A stretch of DNA of 15,323 nt from Deltaproteobacteria bacterium. GTDB lineage: Bacteria > Desulfobacterota > DAOWNY01. The stretch lies in NCBI GenBank assembly GCA_030642325.1, contig DAOWNY010000012.1, forward strand, positions 1 through 15,323. The letters run 5' to 3'. Shown in pieces: positions 1 to 7,371 of the stretch (within the stretch, counting starts at the first letter, position 1; the number at the start of each line of letters is the position of its first letter). A model generated the notes under the pieces. It made no database searches and was not told the origin of the DNA. It saw only the letters and a program-made list of their open reading frames with translations. Both the position numbers and the translations under genes were made by a program.

Positions 1-8
1 CTGTTTTA

Positions 9-391
9 TATCAGCGTTTAAATCGAAAGCTTAAGTTAGCTAAAAGCCGTGCTGCCCGCTACAGTATTGCATCTTTTTCTTCCCCGGGAAAAAGCCGTGA
101 TTTTTCGTCGACCAGATGACTTTTCTTTCCCGAAAAATATCAAGCTGTGCAGTTAGCCTTTAGCAGTTAGCTATTAGCCAAAATGATCACAGGCTGTTTT
201 GCTATTACAAATTTTCACCCAGTGGGTGTTATTTCAAGCTCCCGTAACACCTCGGTTTTTATAAGCTAAACGCTGATAGCTGATCGTTCAACTGAAGTGG
301 AATTAGATCGGCAAATGTAACGAGATCAAGCGGATGTTGAATGGTTTCATGCAAAAGCTAACACCTAATAGCTAATGGCTAATACCTAACC
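9..391. repeat. Inverted arrays of 7-bp repeats in a gene-free region
   Basis: No convincing gene lies in 1-568. The region carries short arrays in strict 7-bp phase. Positions 151-178 hold four units of the form NNTTAGC, and 34-47 hold one such unit plus a degenerate one. Positions 357-391 hold five units of the complementary form (G/C)CTAANN, and 265-285 hold three related units (GCTAAAC, then GCTGATN). TATCAGCGTTTA at 9-20 is the exact reverse complement of 267-278. The left half is therefore in one orientation and the right half in the other. A small CACCC-AGT-GGGTG hairpin sits at 216-228. Heptanucleotide intergenic repeats (STRR) are known from cyanobacteria; whether these are of the same nature is not known. 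Confidence 0.7.
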
Positions 392-568
392 GTACAAGGT
401 CGAAAAATACTATCCGGGAAGCAACTGTTTAGCTTTTTAAAATTATTGCCGCTTCGAGGGCAATCAAATTTTAATCCGCCTCCGGCAAACAAAACACTTT
501 TTCTGTTGAGTCTGTGTCGAGATTATCCATTTAATAAAGCCAAAACAATACTCCAAGAAACATCTAAA

Positions 569-1954
569 GTGAATAAGCAAAAATTTATTGAAAAATATCT
601 TGAAAAATATGGGGTAAAAAATAAATGGAAACTCATCTCCGGACCACTTGATTATATTGAAAGTGTCGTGGTCATCCCTGCCCTTGCGGAAAAAAATTCA
701 CTCTTTAACACTCTTTTAAGCCTTTCCAAAAATCTCACATCGGAATTGGAACGAACCCTGGTTTTGTGCGTTATCAATAACCGGGAGGAACCCCTCACCT
801 CCGGGAAAGATATCGCCGACAACCGAAAAACAATTAAGTTATTGAACTGCCTCATTGCAAATCAATCATGGGATGCACTTACCGAACTTTCCATTACCCC
901 CCAACTCCACCTGCTCTCTCAAAGCAATCTCAGGCTGGCTTACGTTGATTCCTCCTCTCCCGGATTAGAGATGCCGAAAAAAAAGGGAAGGGTCGGACTT
1001 GCCAGAAAAATCGGGATGGACCTTGGCCTGCAAGTGCTAAACTATGAAAAACCGGGGCCAAGATTGCTGTTTTCTTTGGATGCTGATACTTTGGTAGAAG
1101 ATAACTATTTATCGTCAGGAAGGACTTACTTTGAAAAAGAAAACAAGGCTGCCGCTGTTTTCTCATTTCAGCACCAGAATGCGGGGGAACCACTTCTGCA
1201 ATCTGCCATATATTGCTATGAAATATTCCTGCGATATTATGTCCTTGGCTTAAGTTACGCCGGTTCCGGTTATGCCTTTCATTCCATAGGGTCAACCATG
1301 ATCTGTACGGCTGAAGGATATGCAGCAGTCAGGGGTATGAATAAAAGGGAGGCGGGAGAAGATTTTTATTTTCTAAACAAGCTGGCAAAATTAAACGGGA
1401 TCGGTTCGATCAATAACAGCCGGGTTTATCCATCAGCGCGACCATCCAAGAGGGTACCCTTTGGAACCGGACAAAGGATTATCCGCTTTAAAGAAGGGGG
1501 GCAAAACGAATACCTGCTTTATGATCCCCGGGTATTCCGGATATTGAAGCAATGGCTGGATTTAATGTCTTCCGGTTTTTCCAAGGATACCAGGAAGATA
1601 TTGTCTTTAGCAAATAAAATTCACCCTTCCCTGGAACACTTCCTGGAGATAAATAAGTTTGACCAGGTATGGCCTCGATTGATTTGTAACAATAAAAGCC
1701 CTTTCAACCTGACCCGACAGCTTGCCACCTGGTTCGATGGCTTCAAAGTTCTAAAATTAATCCATTACCTGACAGAAAACTGTTTTCCCAAAATTGAAAT
1801 GTTTGGTGCCCTGAGACAATTACTGAAAATGATGCAAAGTGATTTACCAATTAAAATTGATTCAGGAATAATCCCGGGATCGGAATCGCAAAAAAAACTA
1901 CTTCAATTTTTACAAAATTTTGAATCTTCCCATGTTTTCAAAAACAGACAGTAA
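569..1954 (+). CDS. Glycosyltransferase, family 2-like (GT-A fold)
   Basis: This is probably a cytoplasmic nucleotide-sugar-dependent glycosyltransferase; donor and acceptor cannot be told. Numbering is from the GTG at 569 (461 aa). A first Rossmann strand VVVIPALAE is at about residues 33-41, a conserved basic segment GRVGLARKIGMD at about 140-151, and the metal-binding DAD at 171-173 within LFSLDADT. An acidic pair (GED, 263-265) fits the GT2 catalytic base region. No membrane segment or signal peptide is evident, and the C-terminal third (after about residue 300) is unrecognised. The frame is open back to a TTG at 446 (502 aa), but the extra 41 residues look non-conserved and neither start has a good ribosome binding site. 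A weak promoter-like pair (TTGAGT at 506-511, TTTAAT at 530-535, 18-bp spacer) would favour the GTG. The gene stands alone, converging on the DnaJ-domain gene. A hairpin (GTAACAG arms, 1951-1978) overlaps the stop codon and lacks a T tract. Confidence 0.8.
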   Translation: MNKQKFIEKYLEKYGVKNKWKLISGPLDYIESVVVIPALAEKNSLFNTLLSLSKNLTSELERTLVLCVINNREEPLTSGKDIADNRKTIKLLNCLIANQSWDALTELSITPQLHLLSQSNLRLAYVDSSSPGLEMPKKKGRVGLARKIGMDLGLQVLNYEKPGPRLLFSLDADTLVEDNYLSSGRTYFEKENKAAAVFSFQHQNAGEPLLQSAIYCYEIFLRYYVLGLSYAGSGYAFHSIGSTMICTAEGYAAVRGMNKREAGEDFYFLNKLAKLNGIGSINNSRVYPSARPSKRVPFGTGQRIIRFKEGGQNEYLLYDPRVFRILKQWLDLMSSGFSKDTRKILSLANKIHPSLEHFLEINKFDQVWPRLICNNKSPFNLTRQLATWFDGFKVLKLIHYLTENCFPKIEMFGALRQLLKMMQSDLPIKIDSGIIPGSESQKKLLQFLQNFESSHVFKNRQ

Positions 1955-2058
1955 CAGACAGCTAAAGCCCACTGTTACCAATTTCAAGATCTTAAATGAA
2001 TCATCCTAACCACTGAAACTACTAAAGGCATCCTTTTTTTTGCAAGTGAACTATTGCG

Positions 2059-2481
2059 CTAACCACTGCCCGTTTGTTTCATCAGCTTGCTATAGGCATT
2101 CTGGATGCTTACAAACTTTTCATGGGCAAGCGCCTGAAATTCATTACCCAGGTGCTGGACCTTATCGGGATGATATTTAGCAGCAAGATTTTTATAAGCT
2201 GCTTTTATTTCCCGTTCGGATGCTCCCCGTTCAACACCGAGTATCGCAAAAGGGTCTTCCTCGGAAAAAGATGCTGTTTGTTCTTTGTCATTTTTAGTCT
2301 TTGCCGATGAGGTTCTTTTATTTCCTTCACCTTTCTTTTTATTGTATACCCACCACAAAAAAAAGCCCAGTACCGCCAGATCATCCAGGCAACCCGGTCC
2401 CAGCATAAAATCCGGTATCAAATCAAAAGGAAAGACTATGTATAAGATGGTCAGGATCCATGGCAGGTATGCCTTGATCAT
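2059..2481 (-). CDS. DUF1232 (YkvA-like) and J-domain fusion membrane protein
   Basis: This is a 140-aa protein with an N-terminal membrane part and a C-terminal DnaJ domain. Residues 1-47 contain the DUF1232/YkvA signature (PFDLIPDFMLGPGCLDDLA at about 18-36) with hydrophobic stretches. A charged linker (about 48-74) precedes the J domain (about 76-136), whose Hsp70-stimulating HPD loop is intact at 104-106 (KYHPDK). J domains recruit DnaK-type chaperones, and the membrane part would tether this to the inner membrane. The client is unknown. An ATG six bases upstream (2487) is also in frame, but the AGGGG sequence lies only 2 nt from it and 8 nt from the ATG at 2481, so the downstream start is preferred. 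The gene converges on the glycosyltransferase and has no visible operon partner. Confidence 0.85.
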   Translation of the reverse strand: MIKAYLPWILTILYIVFPFDLIPDFMLGPGCLDDLAVLGFFLWWVYNKKKGEGNKRTSSAKTKNDKEQTASFSEEDPFAILGVERGASEREIKAAYKNLAAKYHPDKVQHLGNEFQALAHEKFVSIQNAYSKLMKQTGSG

Positions 2482-2573
2482 TTTCATTACCCCTTTTCTA
2501 AAAAAGTACTAGTAACGGCTCGGGTGTTCTGAGCAAAAAGACTGGAGACCGAAGGGAAAGCCTGGTAAATCCG

Positions 2574-2677
2574 ACAAATTTTTATATATTTTTCACTAGA
2601 AAAAGATATAAATGGCTATTCCGCTGTTTTTTTCCTTAAGCCTTCAGCCTTTAAGTCTATCTTACCTGAATAGTTAC
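2574..2677. repeat. Dispersed intergenic repeat, copy A
   Basis: About 104 bp that match 14339-14432 almost base for base in the same orientation, apart from small indels. The shared blocks include TATAAATGGCT, CCTTCAGCCTTTAAGTCTAT and ACCTGAATAGTTAC. Copy A has one additional 7-bp unit (CCTTAAG before CCTTCAG), consistent with slippage in a short heptamer array. It carries no open reading frame and lies between the DnaJ-domain gene and the ccsA 3' end. It could be a short non-autonomous element or a structured or regulatory repeat family; the sequence alone does not decide. Confidence 0.8.
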
Positions 2678-2838
2678 GATAAATAGTCTGCTTTTATCAT
2701 ATTTTTGTTGAAAAGTAATGCTGAGAAACTATATTGAAGTAATTTCCTATCAAAACGGAGGTATTTTGGGGAAGTTTCAGTGACAAAGAAATAGGGGGGT
2801 TCAAGTTTGTGCTAAGTTGCTGATAATATAAATATTTA

Positions 2839-2891
2839 TAAAAAAATGTCCGGCGCAAAAGTAAGGAGCGAACTCAATGTCGCCCCGGACA
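2839..2891 (-). terminator. Terminator-like hairpin downstream of ccsA
   Basis: Read on the minus strand, the arms TGTCCGG (2891-2885) and CCGGACA (2853-2847) form a 7-bp GC-rich stem, followed at once by a run of T residues (2846-2841, then TATAAA). The 31-nt interior can fold a smaller GCGA/TCGC hairpin, so the loop is larger than usual. It lies about 160 bp past the ccsA stop and is the best candidate for the end of the 12-heme cytochrome/resB/ccsA transcript. The rest of 2678-3052 is AT-rich and shows no gene. Confidence 0.5.
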
Positions 2892-3024
2892 AAGTGCACG
2901 CATCACTTAAGCAGGCTTAAAGATACCTGCCGGCAAGACGAACACGTGCTTTAAATTCGTGGATTCATAAACTATATCTCAAAAAAATATGAAGAGCACA
3001 AAACAGCCAACCATGAACTCTGAA

Positions 3025-3057
3025 CCTGACAATACAGGCAGTTACTGCTTTGTCAGG
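3025..3057 (-). other. Inverted repeat overlapping the ccsA stop codon
   Basis: CCTGACAA (3025-3032) and TTGTCAGG (3050-3057) form a perfect 8-bp stem, and GCAG/CTGC can pair inside the loop. The right arm includes the last codon and stop of ccsA. No T tract follows on the minus strand, so it is more likely an mRNA 3'-end stabilising or Rho-related structure than a classical terminator. Confidence 0.4.
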
Positions 3058-3901
3058 CATAACTGTGCAGCCCTGATAAAACCAGATTTACACCCAGATA
3101 TGTAAATAATACCGCCAAAAAACCAATTATGGAAAGTATGGCTACTTTTTTACCCCGCCATCCTCTTGTAAAGCGGGCATGTAAAAAAGCGGCGTAGATA
3201 AACCAGGTAATCAGCGACCATGTCTCCTTGGGATCCCACCCCCAATATCTTCCCCAGGCATAGTAAGCCCATGCAGCCCCGGTAATGATCCCGATAGTCA
3301 GCATGAGAAATCCGATAATGATGACTTTGTAGGTCAATTCATCCAAAAAATCGCTGCTGGGAAAAAAGTCCATAATACTTCCCTCGCGGATCCCCTTCTT
3401 CTCTTTTCGTTGTTTTACCAAAAAAAGAATACTGGCCCCAAAGGCAACCGCAAAGGCTCCATAAGCCAAAAAACAGGTTACAACATGGTATATCAGCCAA
3501 TCGCTTTGAAGAGCAGGAACCAAAGGCTGAATTTCGCTGGGAAAAGAAGTGACTGCGATAAAAATGACCACAAAGGCAAGGGGGGAGGCAAACGCCCCGA
3601 TGGTTGGAACATTAAAACCATATTTGCATTCAAGCAATAGATAAATTAAAACAATCGCCCAGGAAAAGAAGACCATGGACTCAAAAAAATTGGTTAAAGG
3701 CACATGTCCGATCCCCAGCTGATAAGATTCTACCCAACGGAGGATAATAGCCCCAGAGTGAAAAAGCCATCCGATACTTAATACTACCAAACCGATTTTA
3801 TGCAGGATACTGCTGCGAAAGGCCAGGTGAGCAAAATATATGACAGTGGAAAACAGATAGAAAAGAATAATCCCTTCAAAAATACTTGTGGAAGATATCA
3901 T
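3053..3901 (-). CDS. ccsA: Cytochrome c maturation protein CcsA (ResC; System II)
   Basis: An integral inner-membrane protein of 282 aa. With ResB it forms the System II complex that exports heme and attaches it to CXXCH motifs of periplasmic apocytochromes. The diagnostic tryptophan-rich WWD segment is at 216-231 (WGRYWGWDPKETWSLI). Candidate heme-ligand histidines flank it: H139 before it, and H241 and H279 after it. About eight hydrophobic segments are visible, for example at about 10-25, 36-54, 76-90, 104-119, 139-162, 193-213, 229-241 and 252-275. The length is normal for the stand-alone CcsA type. Naming varies: many databases call this WWD protein CcsB. It starts 21 bp after the resB stop, with an AGAGGGG ribosome binding site, and is the last gene of the 12-heme operon. 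It would serve the 66 hemes encoded just upstream, though other cytochromes may use it too. Confidence 0.95.
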   Translation of the reverse strand: MISSTSIFEGIILFYLFSTVIYFAHLAFRSSILHKIGLVVLSIGWLFHSGAIILRWVESYQLGIGHVPLTNFFESMVFFSWAIVLIYLLLECKYGFNVPTIGAFASPLAFVVIFIAVTSFPSEIQPLVPALQSDWLIYHVVTCFLAYGAFAVAFGASILFLVKQRKEKKGIREGSIMDFFPSSDFLDELTYKVIIIGFLMLTIGIITGAAWAYYAWGRYWGWDPKETWSLITWFIYAAFLHARFTRGWRGKKVAILSIIGFLAVLFTYLGVNLVLSGLHSYA

Positions 3902-3922
3902 GGAACCGGCACCCCTCTGAAT

Positions 3923-5323
3923 CTATTTATCGGCTTCTTTGATCATATTTGCCAACTTCCCGAATTTTCTTTCAAAATCCTCCCGGTTTTTATTAGCGCT
4001 GCCCGCCAGGGTGATTAAGCTCTTCTTATCTTTGGCGGCTATTCTCAACCAGATTCTCTGATGGGAAAGAAAGAAAGTAACCATAATACCCACAATCAAA
4101 AGGATGCATCCCGCCCAGACTATCATTACCCCGGGATCTTTGGCAACTTGAAGCCCTGTATACTGACTGCCTTGAAAATCGATCAATTTTAAATCAAACT
4201 CTTTTTTACTGCTTCCATGAAAACTGGGATATCTTTGAAATGCCCACGTGGAATATTGGATAACCTGATCCTTTATGACTACCAATTCCACGGCAGGATT
4301 CAACAATTTATTGGACTTGGAGACCACCTTGCCCTCATCGATCATAAAATCCGGGATGAATCTGGCCGCCTTGACCCAGGTATCGGTTCCTTCAATCTGA
4401 AAACTTTCCCCCAACCCGACTTGGTACCTCTTGCTTTTTTTCTCATCTTTTTGGGGAGTAACCGATATTATTAACTTCCCGTTCCGGGTTGTAGTTCCGT
4501 AATTTGACTGATAAAAAAAGATTCCCCGGTATCTTAAGGGATGGTTTACTTCAATTGTCTTGGTGAGCACCTCTTCCCCCTGATCAATAATGGTCAGGAT
4601 ACTCTTATAATCCTTGGGTTGTTTTGATTCTTTATAGTAGGTGACTTTAAAATCATCGCAACGCACTGAAAACCCCAATTTCTTAAAATGTTTAGTGTTT
4701 TTCAAATAAATTCCTTCTCTTGTTTGCCCTTCTTCGAGCTGCATATAACCTTCATAACCAAAAAAATTGCCCACCATGCTTCCGGCCAAGATCACCAGGA
4801 TACTGAAATGAACTACATAGACCCCGAAAATAGAGTATTTGCCTTTCTCCGAAAATAGATGATAATCATCCTTTGAATGGGTGGTAACAGGCCGGGCAAA
4901 TACTTTTCCCAAAAGACGACAATATCTCTGATTGAGAATTTCGGGAGAAATTTTACTGCCAAAGCTTTCCTTATTTGGAAGAGATTTATGCAAACCATCA
5001 TCCATAAGGACCTTTTTTTGACAAAATCGCTTCCAGGTTACAGGAAACCGTCGGATGGAACAGGCAGTGAGATTCAATGAAAGTAGTGAAATCAGGGCCA
5101 AAAACCACCAGGAATGATATAAATCCAAAAAATCTAAGGCAGAAAAAATTCGAAAGCTGGTTTGGCTATATTGATGGATATACCAGGAAGGATCCGCATT
5201 TTGTCTAATTACGGTGCCTATTATGGAAGTAAGAGCTAAAAAAATAAGTAAAAAAATTGTTAACTTAAGGGAAATAAAAAAATCCAGCACCATTGCCGAG
5301 ATCGTCTTATTCTCTTTGGCCAT
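3923..5323 (-). CDS. resB: Cytochrome c maturation protein ResB (Ccs1; System II)
   Basis: A 466-aa partner of CcsA in the System II cytochrome c synthetase. Three N-terminal membrane segments (about 16-37, 70-90 and 160-180) are followed by a long periplasmic domain (about 185-405) and a fourth segment (about 407-430). This is the standard ResB layout. Histidines that look like the conserved ones lie in the third segment (VVHFSIL) and just after the fourth (FLSHQRIW). The ATG at 5323 was chosen because AGGAAAAGG sits just before it. The frame is open 22 codons further upstream to 5389, but that stretch encodes a perfect hairpin and no plausible protein. The gene follows the 12-heme lipoprotein by 85 bp and precedes ccsA by 21 bp. 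No thioredoxin-like ResA/CcsX is visible in the window. Confidence 0.93.
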   Translation of the reverse strand: MAKENKTISAMVLDFFISLKLTIFLLIFLALTSIIGTVIRQNADPSWYIHQYSQTSFRIFSALDFLDLYHSWWFLALISLLSLNLTACSIRRFPVTWKRFCQKKVLMDDGLHKSLPNKESFGSKISPEILNQRYCRLLGKVFARPVTTHSKDDYHLFSEKGKYSIFGVYVVHFSILVILAGSMVGNFFGYEGYMQLEEGQTREGIYLKNTKHFKKLGFSVRCDDFKVTYYKESKQPKDYKSILTIIDQGEEVLTKTIEVNHPLRYRGIFFYQSNYGTTTRNGKLIISVTPQKDEKKSKRYQVGLGESFQIEGTDTWVKAARFIPDFMIDEGKVVSKSNKLLNPAVELVVIKDQVIQYSTWAFQRYPSFHGSSKKEFDLKLIDFQGSQYTGLQVAKDPGVMIVWAGCILLIVGIMVTFFLSHQRIWLRIAAKDKKSLITLAGSANKNREDFERKFGKLANMIKEADK

Positions 5324-5338
5324 ATTAACCTTTTCCTG

Positions 5339-5381
5339 ATCATCAGCAGCAATAATCGTAATGAATACTGCTGCTGATGAT
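5339..5381 (-). promoter_or_regulatory. Perfect 13-bp hairpin in the resB leader
   Basis: ATCATCAGCAGCA (5339-5351) and TGCTGCTGATGAT (5369-5381) are perfect inverted repeats separated by 17 nt. The structure lies in the 85-bp gap between the 12-heme lipoprotein gene and resB, about 15 nt ahead of the resB start and next to its ribosome binding site. No T tract follows on the minus strand. It could be an RNA processing or stabilising element that sets resB/ccsA expression relative to the cytochromes, or a binding site for a dimeric regulator. Confidence 0.55.
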
Positions 5382-5408
5382 ACAATCAAATTTATTTTCT
5401 ATTATTAT

Positions 5409-6314
5409 TTAATTTTCTTCCGCGATGGGCAAACTATGGGCAATGTCATGACATTCGCCGCATTGGGAATAAGCCTTATGTATGGCAGCTTTATGGGGTT
5501 TTCCATGGCAGGATTCACATTGGGGAATCTGCCGATGTCTGGGATGGCATTTTGCACAAGTAAGAGCAGTATGCTTGGTATTTCTTGCCTGTAAATCGTC
5601 ATATGCCTTTTTATGACAAAAACTGCACTCAGTTTGGGGAGCATCCGCCGAGTAAGTAATCTGCAGGGGCATATGGGCCGGATGGCAGGTATGACAATCG
5701 GCCTCAACCATCTCCTTGGTGTGAGATTCATGGCACCCCATGCATTCCGGTATGTATCGATGTTCCGAATGACAGAAAAAACAGTCCAGCTCAGTATGTT
5801 TACTGGGGTTTGCCTTCAACTGTTTTCTTTCTTTGTTATGACATTTAACACAGGATTCATTAATAATCGGGCCTGCGGTAATCTTTGCCGGGGTATGAAC
5901 CTCGGCATGACATTCGTAACACTTGATTATCTCTTTTCCGTGGGGTTCTTGATGACAGCCGGCACATTGGGGAAGGATCTGGTCGTATTCCACCTTCCCG
6001 GGACGATAGATGTGAAACTGTTCGTGACACTTGGCGCACTCCAACTGATGTTTGGTCCCTTCCGTTTTAATGGAATTATAGATGGAAACGTGACATCGCC
6101 CGCATTCCGCAGTAGTCATGGGAACAATCTCTGTTGCGTAAGGCCCGGCCGAGGAAGGCGTGGTTGTTGCGGGCGAATATTCAGAAACGGAAGAAGGAGC
6201 GGAAGGCAATGATCCCGGGGAAGACCCCACAACATCCCGTGCACATCCACCGAAAATTAACCCGGTAAAAATTACTGCTGCAATAACAATTGGTATCAAC
6301 TTTATGTTCTTCAA
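5409..6314 (-). CDS. Dodecaheme c-type cytochrome, predicted lipoprotein
   Basis: A 301-aa exported electron-transfer protein with 12 CXXCH motifs between residues 71 and 289. The N-terminus is a lipoprotein signal: a hydrophobic stretch, then LIFGGC with the lipidated cysteine at 24. A Ser/Pro/Thr-rich linker (about 31-58) separates the anchor from the heme domain. Additional histidines spaced between the motifs would supply bis-His axial ligation. The start is TTG at 6314, supported by GGAG 7 nt upstream and by the position of the signal peptide; no ATG is nearby. Its heme order and spacing match the neighbouring gene at 6327-7160, 12 bp upstream in the same operon, so the two are tandem paralogues. 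The lipid anchor would hold it to the inner or outer membrane. Its redox partners are not shown by the sequence. Confidence 0.92.
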   Translation of the reverse strand: MKNIKLIPIVIAAVIFTGLIFGGCARDVVGSSPGSLPSAPSSVSEYSPATTTPSSAGPYATEIVPMTTAECGRCHVSIYNSIKTEGTKHQLECAKCHEQFHIYRPGKVEYDQILPQCAGCHQEPHGKEIIKCYECHAEVHTPAKITAGPIINESCVKCHNKERKQLKANPSKHTELDCFFCHSEHRYIPECMGCHESHTKEMVEADCHTCHPAHMPLQITYSADAPQTECSFCHKKAYDDLQARNTKHTALTCAKCHPRHRQIPQCESCHGKPHKAAIHKAYSQCGECHDIAHSLPIAEEN

Positions 6315-6326
6315 CCTGCAACTCCT

Positions 6327-7160
6327 TTATTTTGTAGTTTTTACTTCAACCTGATCTAAGTTATGAGCGGTATTATGACATTCGCTGCAAGAAGGGAACT
6401 TCTTATGCATAGCCGCCGGATGAGGCGTTCCATGGCAAGTTCCACAGGTTGGTATTACCCGGTGCCGATCGCGATGGCAGAATGCACAGGTCTTGTCGCT
6501 ATGAGCGGTAACGTTTTTCTTAAGTTCATCATAAGCGGTCTTATGGCAAGAGGCGCATATCAAAGACGGCGTTTCCATGTTGTAAGTAACTACAAGCGGG
6601 GTATGCACCGGGTGACAACCAAGACATTCTGCCCTTGTCATCTCCGAGGTGTGGGGCTCATGACATTCCATGCAATCAGGTATCTTTTTATGCTCGGGGT
6701 GACAGAAGCTGCAAGATTGTTCACTATGAGCACTGGGGGATTCCTTCATCTCTTTACCCTGCTGGTCGTGGCAGGTTAAACAGGGTTTGGTTATATCTTC
6801 ACCCATTGTAATTTTTAAAGGCGCATGGGCATTGACATGGCAGCCCGAACAATTTTCCAGGACATAATGGGGTTTATCCTGGTGACAAACCGAGCATTGC
6901 GGAATGATAACCTCTCCCAATGGTGGGTGTTCACCGTGGCAATCAAAACAATCTACTTCGGTTTTATGCTTTTCCCCTTCAGTTCCTATGGTTGCCGGTT
7001 CCTTGGGGTGGCATTTGGCACAGTCCCCAGTAGTAAGAGCAGGGGCTTCCTGGGCCAAAACAGTCAAACCACTGCCACCGCCCCCCTGGATCTGCAGAGT
7101 AAAAAAGACAGCCAAGATTACCGGAAACATCACCATCAATCTTCTGCCCAAAGAAATCAT
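6327..7160 (-). CDS. Dodecaheme c-type cytochrome, exported
   Basis: A 277-aa protein with 12 CXXCH motifs from residue 47 to about 262. It is a tandem paralogue of the next gene: both have the same heme order, an ITxGxxI segment before heme 5, a VTYNMETP/ITYSADAP segment before heme 9, and a similar ending (CGTCHGTPHPAAMHKKF versus CESCHGKPHKAAIHKAY). The N-terminus is an ordinary Sec signal with cleavage likely near residues 36-38 (VLAQE), and there is no lipobox, so it should be soluble in the periplasm or exported further. The ATG at 7160 has a GGGGG ribosome binding site. It is the first gene of the 12-heme/12-heme/resB/ccsA operon, with a good promoter-like sequence 74-102 bp upstream of the start. 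It is probably an electron shuttle working with the lipid-anchored paralogue. Confidence 0.92.
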   Translation of the reverse strand: MISLGRRLMVMFPVILAVFFTLQIQGGGGSGLTVLAQEAPALTTGDCAKCHPKEPATIGTEGEKHKTEVDCFDCHGEHPPLGEVIIPQCSVCHQDKPHYVLENCSGCHVNAHAPLKITMGEDITKPCLTCHDQQGKEMKESPSAHSEQSCSFCHPEHKKIPDCMECHEPHTSEMTRAECLGCHPVHTPLVVTYNMETPSLICASCHKTAYDELKKNVTAHSDKTCAFCHRDRHRVIPTCGTCHGTPHPAAMHKKFPSCSECHNTAHNLDQVEVKTTK

Positions 7161-7233
7161 TATCTTCCCCCTATTTTAATGGGTTTATGTTTTAGGTGTT
7201 TCACGAATACTAAAATTTAAACAAAGCATCGAA

Positions 7234-7262
7234 TTTGTACCATTCTATCTACTTTGTGTCAA
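7234..7262 (-). promoter_or_regulatory. Sigma-70-type promoter of the dodecaheme operon
   Basis: Read on the minus strand, a perfect -35 box TTGACA (7262-7257) is followed by a 17-bp spacer and a -10-like TACAAA (7239-7234). It lies about 75 bp upstream of the first dodecaheme gene, in the only sizeable gap between it and the NHL-repeat gene. Confidence 0.6.
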
Positions 7263-7305
7263 GGTTTAATTTTACCCGGCCGGGCAATTAAATGCCGATT
7301 GCCGC

Positions 7306-7328
7306 AAACAAACAGATTCTGTTTGTTT
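7306..7328 (-). terminator. Perfect 10-bp hairpin between the two cytochrome operons
   Basis: AAACAAACAG (7306-7315) and CTGTTTGTTT (7319-7328) are perfect inverted repeats with a 3-nt loop, 44 bp past the NHL-repeat gene stop. It is AT-rich and no clean T run follows, so it would be a weak terminator. It may instead be an operator upstream of the promoter at 7234-7262. A CCCGGCCGGG palindrome (7275-7284) and a GGCAAT/ATTGCC pair lie between the two. Confidence 0.4.
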
Positions 7329-7371
7329 AAACATAAACGCCAACCAGTCAAAACCGATGGAAGGTATTAAC

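Noticed and set aside
930..1295. 121-codon open frame on the minus strand inside the glycosyltransferase gene
   Set aside because: It is antisense to a gene with clear GT2 motifs and shows no family features of its own.
2006..2068. 10-bp direct repeat CTAACCACTG at 2006-2015 and 2059-2068
   Set aside because: Only two short copies 43 bp apart, one inside the DnaJ-domain gene's end. No insertion, inverted ends or gene lies between them, so chance or a stray heptamer-like remnant cannot be excluded.
2847..2943. Possible riboswitch or structured RNA on the plus strand (TGTCCGG/CCGGACA stem with a conserved-looking loop)
   Set aside because: No plus-strand gene follows, and I recognise no riboswitch consensus. 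On the minus strand the stem is followed by a T tract, which fits a terminator better.
5324..5389. N-terminal extension of ResB beginning at the ATG at 5389
   Set aside because: The extension is encoded by the perfect hairpin at 5339-5381, and the ATG at 5323 has a good ribosome binding site and gives a normal ResB N-terminus.
5613..6212. Long open frame on the plus strand opposite the dodecaheme lipoprotein gene (similar ones at 6363-6779 and 6825-7220)
   Set aside because: The heme-rich minus strand explains these frames: CXXCH codons leave few antisense stops. The predicted proteins look like low-complexity mirror images and have no sensible start context.
7161..7371. c-di-GMP or cGAMP (GEMM) riboswitch upstream of the cytochrome genes, as known in Geobacter
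   Set aside because: I looked for the GEMM core on the minus strand here and at 14047-14458 and did not find it.
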